A DNA stretch of 64,000 bases from Brevibacterium spongiae (GTDB lineage: Bacteria > Actinomycetota > Actinomycetes > Actinomycetales > Brevibacteriaceae): the NCBI RefSeq assembly GCF_026168515.1, contig NZ_CP093443.1:1302001-1366000 (forward strand), written 5' to 3'. Position 1 is the first letter of the stretch. Each line of letters opens with the position of its first letter. The notes under the pieces are model-generated. The model made no database searches. It saw nothing but the letters and a program-made list of their open reading frames with translations, and had not been told where the DNA came from. A program made the translations under genes and the position numbers. Below are positions 18,960 to 34,374 of the stretch, piece by piece.

Positions 18960-19018
18960 GCATCACCCCAAACCGAACCGGTCGCTGATCGTGACCAAAA
19001 CAGGAAGGACTAGCCACC

Positions 19019-19405
19019 ATGGCTAAGCTCACCACCGACGAGCTCCTCGAAGCTTTCAAGGAGCTCACCCTCGTCGAACTGTCCGAGTTCGTCAAGAAGT
19101 TCGAAGAAGAGTTCGACGTCGAGGCTGCCGCTCCGGCCGCCGTCGCCGCTGCCCCTGCCGCCGGTGGCGGAGAGGCCGCTGCTGCTGAAGAGCAGACCGA
19201 ATTCGACGTCATCCTCGAATCGGCCGGCGAGAAGAAGGTTCCCGTCATCAAGGAAGTTCGTGGACTCACCTCCCTCGGACTCAAGGAAGCCAAGGACCTC
19301 GTCGACGGAGCCCCCAAGGCCGTCCTCGAAGGCGCTTCGAAGGAAGACGCCGAGAAGGCCAAGGAGACCCTCGAGGCTGCCGGCGCCACCGTCACCCTCA
19401 AGTGA
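19019..19405 (+). CDS. rplL: Large ribosomal subunit protein bL12
   Basis: bL12 is the flexible stalk protein that recruits translation GTPases. The 128-aa product has the N-terminal dimer domain ([20 protein letters not shown]), an Ala-rich hinge and the C-terminal domain ([20 protein letters not shown]). A CAGGAAGGA ribosome binding site precedes it and a terminator hairpin follows. Confidence 0.97.
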   Translation: MAKLTTDELLEAFKELTLVELSEFVKKFEEEFDVEAAAPAAVAAAPAAGGGEAAAAEEQTEFDVILESAGEKKVPVIKEVRGLTSLGLKEAKDLVDGAPKAVLEGASKEDAEKAKETLEAAGATVTLK

Positions 19406-19441
19406 TCTTCTGCGCAGCAGCCTGACTGCTGCATAGGCTTC

Positions 19442-19473
19442 GAACCCCCACGGTCCGCCGTGGGGGTTCTTTG
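19442..19473 (+). terminator. Terminator after rplL
   Basis: Stem AACCCCCACGG (19443-19453) pairs with CCGTGGGGGTT (19458-19468) around the loop TCCG and is followed by CTTT. This is a good intrinsic-terminator form for this GC content. Confidence 0.85.
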
Positions 19474-19488
19474 CATCCCAGTTCGATC

Positions 19489-19562
19489 CTCACCCCGTCA
19501 CCGAGGCGGTCCCCACTCACCCCGTCACCGAGGCGGTCCCCACTCACCCCGTCACCAAGGTG
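19489..19562. repeat. 27-bp tandem repeat between rplL and the unknown operon
   Basis: Two identical 27-bp units (19489-19515 and 19516-19542) start CTCACCCCGTCACCGAGG, and a third partial, slightly changed unit runs to about 19562. The core GTCACCGAGGCGG is the reverse complement of the CCGCCTCGGTGA type repeats at 2555-2623. It lies within the 234-bp spacer between the rplL terminator and the next gene. Confidence 0.85.
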
Positions 19563-19639
19563 ACCCGTCCCGCCGCAGTGTGCCCGATCCGGAACACGAG
19601 AAGGCGGAGTCTGCGCGAACCCTGAATTATCCTTGACTG

Positions 19640-20872
19640 GTGACTGAGACGACGAGCTACGCCCGCGCACAGCAGCGGTTGCGAGACCGCATCCGCGGCG
19701 CCTGGGCGCAGCATTCCCTCTATGTCGATGAGATCATCAGGCCCGGCCTGACCGAAAATCAGCTCAACGCCATCCGACACGCCTCGAAGCAGACCGAGGA
19801 CACCGGTTTCACCCATTACCTCGCGGTCACCCCCGGCCTCCAGACCATGGGCTACGGAGACTGGGCGAAGTTCACCTCCGACTTCGCATTCGACATGCAC
19901 GAGGAGTCAGGAGAGAAGCAGACGCTTGTCCTCTTCACCGAGGGCGAGACCTCCGCCCGCTCGTTCGCCTACCTCGTCACGGACAACGGGCCCATCGTCC
20001 CCGCCGACGCACCCGAGCTGATGAAATCCCGCAGCGATGACTTCATCCCTGTCGAACTCGCCGTCCCCTACTATCTGCAGGTCCTCGTCGCCGCCGCGAA
20101 CGGCACCGAACCTCCCCAGGCGCCCGATTTCGACACCCGCGAGGTCGGCACCCGCAGCGAGGACTACATCGAACGCTTCGGTCTCGCGAACTCCGACCCG
20201 GACGCACTCGTCTTCGGTGCCACGACCGTCGCCGCCCTCGGCGCGACCCTGTGGCTGCTTGGCCGCCGCCACCGCTATTCCTGGCGGGCGGAGCTGACCA
20301 CGACACCGGAACTGGTCAAGTCACACAACCTGAAGAAGGCCGTCACCGAGGCGGCCGCCCCGGTCCGCGAACCCGAGCATCCCGATGACGAAACGTGGGC
20401 CCTGTATGACCGAGCCAGACGAATCCAGGATTCCCTGGCCGCCCTGACCGCAGAGCACCCCGACTGGGCCGAATCCGTCGACTTCGCCCACCGCAACGGT
20501 GTGTTCGTCCTCGTCACCCTCGACCGCTGGGTGCGCCGACAGCTGCGCAGACGCTCCGACAGAGTCGAAGATGAACCGCGCTTCTGCTTCCTCTTCCCGC
20601 ACCATCGCCGAGGCGTCGACGACCATGTGCTCAAACAGTCCGGCCGCAGCCTCACCGTGGGTCTGTGCGCCGACTGCGGCGAGGAGCTGGCGGCCGGTCA
20701 CGAACCGAAACGACTGATGGTGCCCAAACGTCCGGCCTCGACGAAAGCAGTCCCGTACTTCCAGCGCTCCGATGCCTACGCACTCTCCGGATTCGGAAGT
20801 TTCCAACCTCTCGACGAGGCGGTGCTGGACGAGATGAGTCCACAGCGCTCCGCCGTCGGAAGGGGCCGCTGA
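19640..20872 (+). CDS. Uncharacterised membrane protein A of a three-gene operon
   Basis: Function not recognised. The 410-aa product has no signal peptide. Residues 1-190 form a domain with HSLYVDEIIRPGLTENQL and FTHYLAVTPGLQTMGYGD; one membrane helix follows at about 196-216 (FGATTVAALGATLWLLGRRH), then a helical region (DETWALYDRARRIQDSLAAL). The C-terminal domain has possible metal-binding residues: CFLFPHHRRG, CADC and GHE. The two downstream products share parts of this plan. The GTG at 19640 is 6 nt after a -10-like TATCCT (19628-19633) and lacks a ribosome binding site, so a leaderless start is likely. Basic residues after the helix suggest the C-terminal part is cytoplasmic. Confidence 0.7.
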   Translation: MTETTSYARAQQRLRDRIRGAWAQHSLYVDEIIRPGLTENQLNAIRHASKQTEDTGFTHYLAVTPGLQTMGYGDWAKFTSDFAFDMHEESGEKQTLVLFTEGETSARSFAYLVTDNGPIVPADAPELMKSRSDDFIPVELAVPYYLQVLVAAANGTEPPQAPDFDTREVGTRSEDYIERFGLANSDPDALVFGATTVAALGATLWLLGRRHRYSWRAELTTTPELVKSHNLKKAVTEAAAPVREPEHPDDETWALYDRARRIQDSLAALTAEHPDWAESVDFAHRNGVFVLVTLDRWVRRQLRRRSDRVEDEPRFCFLFPHHRRGVDDHVLKQSGRSLTVGLCADCGEELAAGHEPKRLMVPKRPASTKAVPYFQRSDAYALSGFGSFQPLDEAVLDEMSPQRSAVGRGR

Positions 20873-21681
20873 TGACCGCGGGAACGGGGCATCCGCTCAA
20901 CCCACTCGACTGGATCATCGCTGTTGCCGCTGTCGTTGCAGTGTCGATCGGCGCCACCCTGCTCAGCGGACACTTCTTCGACCAGACGAAGGCCGAACGC
21001 ATAGAGACTGCCGACAGCGGCCGAATCGACGTCGAATCGATCTTCACCGACCGCATCAAGGGCAGCCTCGATCCCGACTACGACCCGTCCCGCTACCGGG
21101 CGATCGCGAAGTCCTTCACCGCTGACCCTGTCTACTTCGACGGCTACCCGGAATTCGAGATCAAGAACAAAGAGATTGCGGCGATCAGAGCCGCCATCGC
21201 CGATGCCGACAGCCCCATCTACGTTGCGTTCCTCAATGCCTCCGACCTCGACGATGCCGATGGCGACCTCGATCTGCTCGCGGCCCGAATCGTCAATGAG
21301 ATGGACGACGCCGAGGCGGCTGTGCTGACCGTCGATGCCTCCGGGCTCATGGGCGTTGGCGAGAAAGGGGTGTACCGACCCCGGATGGCCTACCTGAGCG
21401 GTGATTTCAAGGACTCCGATTCCCGCAGCGCACTGAAGGGCGTCGAAGTGCTCAGCTCCGAGGACACCGAAGACCTCGCCTCGAGTCATTCCTACAAGCA
21501 CGATGATCACGGCAACCCGCTGCTGGTCGAGCGGGATACCGCGACCGACCCCCACGACCTCGAGTACAGCACCGGCGGCGCCGTGGCCGGAGCGGTCTTC
21601 GGCATCCTCGGCGGCGGGGGAGCCGGAATCGGAATCCACTTCATCCGCCGCGCACTGAAGAAACGGACAGCGAAGCAGTGA
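20872..21681 (+). CDS. Uncharacterised two-helix membrane protein B of the three-gene operon
   Basis: Function not recognised. The 269-aa product has a membrane helix near the N-terminus (WIIAVAAVVAVSIGATLL), a domain of about 200 residues and a second hydrophobic Gly-rich helix (GAVAGAVFGILGGGGAGIGI) followed by basic RRALKKRTAK. By the positive-inside rule the central domain is outside. It contains FTADPVYFDGYPEFEIKNK and ADSPIYVAFLNASDLDD, which match the patterns DPVYVTN and FDAFVIVTGGEG of protein C and LYVDEI and THYLAVTP of protein A. The start overlaps gene A (ATGA) and the stop overlaps gene C (GTGA), so the three are tightly coupled. Confidence 0.72.
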   Translation: MTAGTGHPLNPLDWIIAVAAVVAVSIGATLLSGHFFDQTKAERIETADSGRIDVESIFTDRIKGSLDPDYDPSRYRAIAKSFTADPVYFDGYPEFEIKNKEIAAIRAAIADADSPIYVAFLNASDLDDADGDLDLLAARIVNEMDDAEAAVLTVDASGLMGVGEKGVYRPRMAYLSGDFKDSDSRSALKGVEVLSSEDTEDLASSHSYKHDDHGNPLLVERDTATDPHDLEYSTGGAVAGAVFGILGGGGAGIGIHFIRRALKKRTAKQ

Positions 21682-22898
21682 CTCAACAGGCCCAGACGAT
21701 CGCCGAGGCGCTCAATACGGACCCCGTCTACGTGACGAATGCCGCGCAGGGCGAGATGAATGAAACCCTGCTGCAGAAAGCGGAGACGAAGATCGACGGC
21801 CTCGACTTCGACGCCTTTGTCATCGTCACCGGAGGCGAAGGAGTCGACCGGAACCTGCTCGAGCAGGTCAAGGTCTTCAACGGAGGCGAGGGTGTGTTCA
21901 TCATGATCGACACGAACACCGACCTCGCCGTCGACTACGCCTTCGACGACCAGCACGACCTGCAGATGCAGGTGATGGACCAGCTTTCCGTCGGACGCGA
22001 CCAATGGAGCTACAGCACTCCGTCGGTGACGAAGCTGAACATGCTCCTCGACCTCTACGCCGACCCGCAGGAGGCCCCCGAATGGGAGACCGGGCAGGAA
22101 GAAGCGCCGGGCAGCGAAGTGCAGACTGTCGAAGGTGCGGGCTCGACGGCCACCCTGTTCCTCGGGGGAGCGGTTCTGGTTCTGGCGCTGGTCATCGCCA
22201 TTATCTGGTTCGCTCGGTCTCGGCGGGAACGGAAGCAAGCTGCCCGCACTCGCCGCCAGTTCGAACTGCCCGCACGCCTGCTCGACCGGGTCGATGACCT
22301 GCAGCGGAAGACTCTGCGGGAAGGGCTGAGCGAGGACACAACGGAGCTGGCAGACGAGATCACACAGCTGCAGACCCAGAACCTCAGCACCTCTGACGCC
22401 GAGGGAGTGGAACGGGCGCTCGACGCCTACCAGATGGCCAGAACCATCGTCGATGATTCCGAGGCCGAGCGGATCGACCTGGCCGGGGCCATGGTGCTGC
22501 TGCGGCAGGCCGGACGTGAGATCGCCGAGGTGAAGCTGCACCGATCGGCCAAGCGCGGGGCGAAGGCACGGAAGTCCGGTGCCGCACGGACCTCCGGCTC
22601 GACGCGGTCAGCAAGGACTCAAGGACTCCCGCAGAGTCTGTGCACGGTCAACCCTCTGCACGGGGAAGCACGATCCAACCAGCTGGTGAGCACCGAGCGC
22701 AAGGGCCACCTGGCGGGCAGGAGCGTCCGCGTCCCCGTCTGCGGCAGCTGCCTGTCGGACCTGCACTCCGGTCACGAACTGCAGTGGATCTACGACGGTG
22801 ACCGCCCCTACGTCGAGGGGCGCAGCGCCTGGGCGCAGACGCTGTTCGGTGCCATCGGCGGCGACCTCGTCACCGCCCTGCACCGGCAGAGATCCTAG
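21678..22898 (+). CDS. Uncharacterised membrane protein C of the three-gene operon
   Basis: Function not recognised. The 406-aa product repeats the plan of protein A. There is an N-terminal domain of about 150 residues (NTDPVYVTNAAQGEMNETLL, then DAFVIVTGGEGVDRNLLEQV), one membrane helix (ATLFLGGAVLVLALVIAIIW) followed by basic RSRRERK, and helical regions including RALDAYQMARTIVDDSEAER. The C-terminal domain has CTVNPLHGEA, CGSCLSDLHSGHE and RPYVEGRSAWAQTLFGAIGG. The Cys/His set is likely a zinc-binding fold. As I recall, similar NPLHG/CxxC tails occur in some actinobacterial TPM-domain proteins; this was not checked. Start GTG 21678 overlaps the stop of gene B. Confidence 0.72.
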   Translation: MTQQAQTIAEALNTDPVYVTNAAQGEMNETLLQKAETKIDGLDFDAFVIVTGGEGVDRNLLEQVKVFNGGEGVFIMIDTNTDLAVDYAFDDQHDLQMQVMDQLSVGRDQWSYSTPSVTKLNMLLDLYADPQEAPEWETGQEEAPGSEVQTVEGAGSTATLFLGGAVLVLALVIAIIWFARSRRERKQAARTRRQFELPARLLDRVDDLQRKTLREGLSEDTTELADEITQLQTQNLSTSDAEGVERALDAYQMARTIVDDSEAERIDLAGAMVLLRQAGREIAEVKLHRSAKRGAKARKSGAARTSGSTRSARTQGLPQSLCTVNPLHGEARSNQLVSTERKGHLAGRSVRVPVCGSCLSDLHSGHELQWIYDGDRPYVEGRSAWAQTLFGAIGGDLVTALHRQRS

Positions 22899-22926
22899 CC
22901 CTGGGCAGGCTTCCCGCCGCACCCGC

Positions 22927-23724
22927 TCAGACCAGGCGGAGCTCCCGAGGAAGACTCCGGTCGTGGTCACCGGGCATGGCACGGGACGGCAGAGCCACCT
23001 CGGCGTCGGACTGATCCATCCGCAGGCCGTCGATGTCGGCGAGCTGACATTCGACGAACTCATGATCCACCGGCACCCCATGGCCGGGGACGAAGATCCT
23101 GGCCTCCGGGAACGACAGGATCGTGCGCAGACTGGACACCCACTCACTCAGCGACGCGTCGCTGCCGGCCTGAGGCGGTGCTCCCTCTTCGACGAGGTCG
23201 CCGGTGAAGACGACGCCCAGTTCCGGCAGCCGCACGACGAGGTCGGCCGTCGAATGCCCGCCCAGAACGTGGAATTCGACCCGGCATCCGCCCAGGTCGA
23301 TCTCGCCCACGTCACCCGGTGAGGCGTCGACGGGGGAGACCTCGACGACGAGCGCGCTCGGATCCTCGGGCAGCTCCTCGGCGAACCCGCTGGTCTCGGG
23401 CGCAGTCCGGACTCCGTCGAGGGCGATCCACGAGGTGGCCTCCTGATCGGCGGCGAACGACGATGAGGCGTGGAAGACGTCGACCCCCGCGGCCGCGAGC
23501 GTGCCGTTGCCGAAGAAATGATCCCAATGGTCGTGGGTGATGGCGACCTCGATCGGAACCGGGCCGCCCCCGACCTCGACGCTCAGCGTCTTCGCCCGGT
23601 CGAGGAGGTGGGCGGCGGCACTCGGACCGGGACCCGAGTCGATGATGAGGACACGCTCGTCGCCCACGACGATTCCGCTGTTCACCGCGGCCGGATTCTG
23701 ACTGAGAACACTCACTTTCACCAT
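22927..23724 (-). CDS. Metallo-beta-lactamase fold hydrolase
   Basis: The 265-aa product has the complete metal-binding set of the MBL superfamily: THDHWDHFFGN, the later His in LGGHSTADLV, the Asp in VFTGDLVEEG and the last His in VPGHGVPVDH. These bind two metal ions, and the family hydrolyses thioesters, phosphodiesters or lactams; the substrate is not clear. The ATG at 23724 is 6 nt from a minus-strand -10-like TAGACT (23736-23731) with no ribosome binding site, implying a leaderless mRNA. Its promoter overlaps that of the divergent GNAT gene. Confidence 0.88.
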   Translation of the reverse strand: MVKVSVLSQNPAAVNSGIVVGDERVLIIDSGPGPSAAAHLLDRAKTLSVEVGGGPVPIEVAITHDHWDHFFGNGTLAAAGVDVFHASSSFAADQEATSWIALDGVRTAPETSGFAEELPEDPSALVVEVSPVDASPGDVGEIDLGGCRVEFHVLGGHSTADLVVRLPELGVVFTGDLVEEGAPPQAGSDASLSEWVSSLRTILSFPEARIFVPGHGVPVDHEFVECQLADIDGLRMDQSDAEVALPSRAMPGDHDRSLPRELRLV

Positions 23725-23730
23725 GCGTGC

Positions 23731-23740
23731 AGTCTAGAAT
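23731..23740. promoter_or_regulatory. Overlapping divergent -10 elements
   Basis: The ten bases AGTCTAGAAT contain TAGAAT (23735-23740) on the plus strand and TAGACT (23736-23731) on the minus strand. Start codons lie 8 nt (plus, 23749) and 6 nt (minus, 23724) downstream. Only 24 bp separate the two genes, so both promoters must be in this sequence and adjoining coding DNA. Confidence 0.6.
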
Positions 23741-23748
23741 GTCGACCC

Positions 23749-24840
23749 ATGGAGATCACACACATCCCGGCCGGATCTCGCGGCGCCGCCGACATCGATG
23801 AGATCCTCGCCGAGGTGATCGACTTCGATGCGCTCATCAACCGAGCCTCAGGGCTGGGCTCGGATTTCGACCCGCTGCCGGCCGAGGTGCGCGGGCAGCT
23901 GCTGGACCCAGGGGAGTACACGACCACCGAGACCTGGATCGCTCGCCGCGGCGGGACGATTGTGGCCAAAGGAATCGCCTGGCTCAGCCTGCGCGACAAC
24001 CTCGACGTCGCTGAGATCTGGTGCGCCGTCGACCCGCGGCACCGGCGCCGCGGACTGGGGAGCAGACTGCTCGAGCACATGGAGGACAGTCTGCGTGACC
24101 GAGGACGCACGCGACTGACGAGCTTCTGCGACATTCCGCCCTCTGCGCGCGACGCCGAGCCGCGCGGTGGGCACATCGCCGCTGACTCCGGATCCGGGAG
24201 CCTGCCGACCGATCTGCCGGAAGTGTCGTTCCTGACTTCCCACGGATTCGCCTTCAAACAGCTCGAACGCTGCTCGGTCGCACAGACCGGAACCGCCGCC
24301 TCAATGATCGCGGGCGAGCTCGCCCCGGGCTATTCGATCGAGACCTGGCACGGTCCCACTCCGTCCGACCGCCGGAAGCAGATCGCACTGCTGCACCAGA
24401 GGATGTCGACCGATGCTCCCGGCTCCGCAGAGTTCGGGACGGAGGAGGCGTGGGATGCGGCAAGAGTGCGAGCACTCGACGAGCAGCGGGCGGCGAAGGG
24501 CGAACGGATGCACACGGCGCTGGCCCTGCGGGGTGAGTCCGCCGCCGGATTCACCGAGATCGCCCACTTCGACGATCGCCCGGAGATCGGCTGGCAGGGC
24601 GCAACCCTCGTCGCGGCCGACCATCGCGGACACGGACTCGGAGCGGCTCTGAAGATCGCCAATCACCGGTCATTGACCGAGAGCTCGGGAGTGGAGCGCG
24701 TCTACACGTGGAATGCGGTGGAGAACAGATGGATGCTGGCGATCAACGATCGGGCGGGATTCGCCACCTGGGCGTGGGTCGGCCTGTGGACGAAATCTCT
24801 GCACTGGGAACGTCTTGCCAGACTTGACCGAATGCTATAA
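23749..24840 (+). CDS. Tandem GNAT-domain N-acetyltransferase
   Basis: The 363-aa product has two acetyltransferase modules. The first shows IWCAVDPRHRRRGLGSRLLE, with the acetyl-CoA pyrophosphate-binding R-x-x-R/G-x-G/A pattern. The second shows GATLVAADHRGHGLGAALKI followed by VERVYTWNAVENRWMLAIND. Two-module GNATs of this type are common in actinobacteria, some acting on antibiotics or mycothiol precursors; the substrate here is unknown. The ATG at 23749 is placed 8 nt after a TAGAAT -10, so a leaderless transcript is likely. It lies upstream of rpoB on the same strand. Confidence 0.82.
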   Translation: MEITHIPAGSRGAADIDEILAEVIDFDALINRASGLGSDFDPLPAEVRGQLLDPGEYTTTETWIARRGGTIVAKGIAWLSLRDNLDVAEIWCAVDPRHRRRGLGSRLLEHMEDSLRDRGRTRLTSFCDIPPSARDAEPRGGHIAADSGSGSLPTDLPEVSFLTSHGFAFKQLERCSVAQTGTAASMIAGELAPGYSIETWHGPTPSDRRKQIALLHQRMSTDAPGSAEFGTEEAWDAARVRALDEQRAAKGERMHTALALRGESAAGFTEIAHFDDRPEIGWQGATLVAADHRGHGLGAALKIANHRSLTESSGVERVYTWNAVENRWMLAINDRAGFATWAWVGLWTKSLHWERLARLDRML

Positions 24841-25019
24841 GCTTGATATTTGCATCGTTCTGCCTGTGGTGTGCCTTCATATAGCGGTGGGCACCTCATT
24901 TCCACTCAAGTGAACCACGTCGGCGCCGGGAGTCGAAATCTGACACACCCGGAGGCTTGCGCAGGGAAGTCGAGTGGGCAGACGACGTATCAGATGGTGA
25001 AGCACTCGGAAGGAACCAA
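24841..25019 (+). promoter_or_regulatory. rpoB upstream region
   Basis: This 179-bp gap should hold the rpoBC promoter. The AT-richest part, around 24840-24886, has TTGCAT (24850-24855) and TATAGC (24880-24885), but the spacing of 24 bp is too long for one promoter; TTCTGC at 24858-24863 with TATAGC has 16 bp. No confident single promoter or attenuator is assigned. Confidence 0.3.
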
Positions 25020-28499
<3,480 letters not shown>

Positions 28500-28567
28500 G
28501 GACTTCCACTTCAACCGACACAACTTTTTGATGAACGACTCGTTCATCGCCAGGAAAGAGGATTTAC

Positions 28568-32440
<3,873 letters not shown>

Positions 32441-32469
32441 GGCTGAAGAGCTGAAGAGCTGACAGCAGA

Positions 32470-32500
32470 GGGGCACCTACCGATCGGTGGGTGCCCCTTC
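32470..32500 (+). terminator. Terminator after rpoC
   Basis: Stem GGGGCACC (32470-32477) pairs with GGTGCCCC (32490-32497), with inner pairs ACC/GGT around a GATC loop, then TTCT. It separates rpoC from the convergent pfkA gene. Confidence 0.85.
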
Positions 32501-32535
32501 TGTCATGTTGCGACGCTCCAGTCGCGTCGGCAGAT

Positions 32536-33561
32536 TCAGCCGAAGAGGACTTGAGCCTCCTCCCAGCGGTGCAGAGGCACCGACTTGAGACTGTCGACGG
32601 CCGAGGACATCTCGACCGAGACGATGTCGGTGCCCTTGAGGCTGGCCATCTTGCCCCAGTGACCGTGTTGAGCGAGATCAGCGGCCGCCATTCCCAACCG
32701 CGTGGACAGCACACGGTCGTACGCGGTGGGGGAGCCGCCTCGCTGCAGGTGTCCTAAGATCGTGGCCCGGGATTCGATGCCGGTGATCTCTTCGATCTTC
32801 GGCGCCAGATAGTTCGCAATCCCGCCGAGGCGGACCCGTCCCTTGTTGTCCCGGCCCTGATCGGCGACCTGGGAGTCGAAGCCCTCGGGGATGAAGCCTT
32901 CGGCGACGACGACGATGGGGGCGCGGCCGCGGTTCCTCGCCGATGTCACCCATTCGGCGATCTGATCGAAGGAGACAGGGAATTCGGGCATGAGGATCGC
33001 ATGTGCGCCACCGGCCATGCCGGCGTGCAGAGCGATCCATCCGACGTTGCGGCCCATGACCTCGATGACCATGCAGCGGTGGTGGGACTCTGCTGTGGTG
33101 CGCAGCCGATCGATCGCCTCGGTGGCGATGGACTGGGCCGTGTCGAAGCCGAAGGTGTAGTCGGTGTTGCCGAGGTCGTTGTCAATGGTCTTCGGGACCC
33201 CGACGATGTGGAGTCCCTCTTCGCGGACGAGACGGGAGGCGCCGGCCAGGGTTCCTTCACCGCCGATGGCGATGAGCGAATCGATGCCGTGAGCGGACAT
33301 GACCTCACGCATGCGCTCAGGTCCACCGCTCTCGTACGGGTGGGTGCGGGAGGTGCCGAGGATCGTTCCGCCGCGACCGGACAGGCCGCGCACATCGAGC
33401 ATCGTCATATCGAACATGTCGTCTTCGAGCAGGCCCCGCCACCCGTCGCGGATTCCGACGAACGATGCTCCATGAGTGCGGATGCCCTTGCGGACGATGC
33501 CGCGGATGACAGCGTTGAGGCCCGGGCAGTCGCCGCCCGAGGTGAGTACACCGATCTTCAT
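32536..33561 (-). CDS. pfkA: 6-phosphofructokinase
   Basis: The 341-aa product phosphorylates fructose 6-phosphate at the committed step of glycolysis. Motifs: GVLTSGGDCPGLNAVIRG, the phosphoryl-donor site IGGEGTLAGA, GVPKTIDNDLGNTDYTFGFD and EVMGRNVGW. The donor-selecting residues are mixed: Gly at the position equivalent to E. coli 104 (ATP-like) but Lys in PKTIDND (position 124, as in PPi-dependent enzymes). So ATP versus pyrophosphate use cannot be fixed by reading. The start overlaps the stop of the upstream DUF1707-type gene by 4 nt, so the two are coupled. Confidence 0.93.
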   Translation of the reverse strand: MKIGVLTSGGDCPGLNAVIRGIVRKGIRTHGASFVGIRDGWRGLLEDDMFDMTMLDVRGLSGRGGTILGTSRTHPYESGGPERMREVMSAHGIDSLIAIGGEGTLAGASRLVREEGLHIVGVPKTIDNDLGNTDYTFGFDTAQSIATEAIDRLRTTAESHHRCMVIEVMGRNVGWIALHAGMAGGAHAILMPEFPVSFDQIAEWVTSARNRGRAPIVVVAEGFIPEGFDSQVADQGRDNKGRVRLGGIANYLAPKIEEITGIESRATILGHLQRGGSPTAYDRVLSTRLGMAAADLAQHGHWGKMASLKGTDIVSVEMSSAVDSLKSVPLHRWEEAQVLFG

Positions 33562-34253
33562 TCCAGCTGACCCTGATCCTTTGTTCGGTAGCCTTTGGCG
33601 AGCCGGACATCGTGTCCGGCCATGAGTGAGACGCCCTTGAGCACGACGGTGCCGTTCGACCCGTCGCCTCGCGCGGACTGACGGACCTCATTGCCCGCCA
33701 TGATGTTGATGGTTTCGTCGCGGACGTGCACGCCCGGCGGAACGTAGATGTCGTTGCCCGCCCACATCGCATAGGAGACCAATTCGACCGTCACACCGGG
33801 ACCCATGACGGCGCACAGATCAATGCTGTCACCGCCCATAAGTGCATACGTGGTGACCTGTGCGGTACCGGCCGGAACATCGATCTCGCGGCCGGACATG
33901 ATGGCCACGGAGTTCGCCGGTGGTGCCGAACCCGGTTCGGCAGCGGGTGAGAGTTCGGCTGCCCCGCGATGCTGGAGGGCCGAACCCGGGCCTGTCGAAC
34001 CGGCAGGAGAACCGTGTCCGGTCTGGCGGGCGAACCGCCGGTGCAGCTGTTCGCCCTCGGGCAGGTCTTCGAGGAGCGGGATGAGTTCGTCGATGAACTT
34101 CGCACCGATCGCATCGTCTTGGCGCTCCGCTGTCTCCTCGGGGTCGAGTCGTCCGTGCGTGACCGCCTCGGTGATCACGGAGAGCACATCGTCGCGGTCC
34201 TGGTCGGAGGCGCGGATGCGCCGCTGAGGAGGCGGGGAGTCGTCGTCGGCCAT
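33558..34253 (-). CDS. DUF1707-type domain protein coupled to pfkA
   Basis: The 231-aa product begins with a DUF1707-like domain (RIRASDQDRDDVLSVITEAV, GRLDPEETAER, IPLLEDLP), a short module found in many actinobacterial proteins of unknown function. A disordered Gly/Pro/Ala segment follows, then a beta-rich C-terminal part with regular short strands (ALMGGDSIDLCAVMGPGVTV, NDIYVPPGVHV) resembling cell-wall-active antibiotic response proteins. The ATG at 34253 is 7 nt from a minus-strand -10-like TACACT (34266-34261) and has no ribosome binding site, so a leaderless start is likely. Confidence 0.75.
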   Translation of the reverse strand: MADDDSPPPQRRIRASDQDRDDVLSVITEAVTHGRLDPEETAERQDDAIGAKFIDELIPLLEDLPEGEQLHRRFARQTGHGSPAGSTGPGSALQHRGAAELSPAAEPGSAPPANSVAIMSGREIDVPAGTAQVTTYALMGGDSIDLCAVMGPGVTVELVSYAMWAGNDIYVPPGVHVRDETINIMAGNEVRQSARGDGSNGTVVLKGVSLMAGHDVRLAKGYRTKDQGQLE

Positions 34254-34374
34254 GGTGCCCAGTGTAGCGGTCTTCACACCTGAGAGCTGGGTGGACTGCC
34301 GTGATGAGGACTCCACAGCAGGGCCACAGGTTCGACCAATGCTGGGCCTATCCGGCGCCGCGAATGTGGAGGGC

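Noticed and set aside
34252..34374. Longer start for the GT2 glycosyltransferase at 34252
   Set aside because: It would overlap the divergent DUF1707-type gene start and its promoter, and the added residues have no similarity to the family N-terminus.
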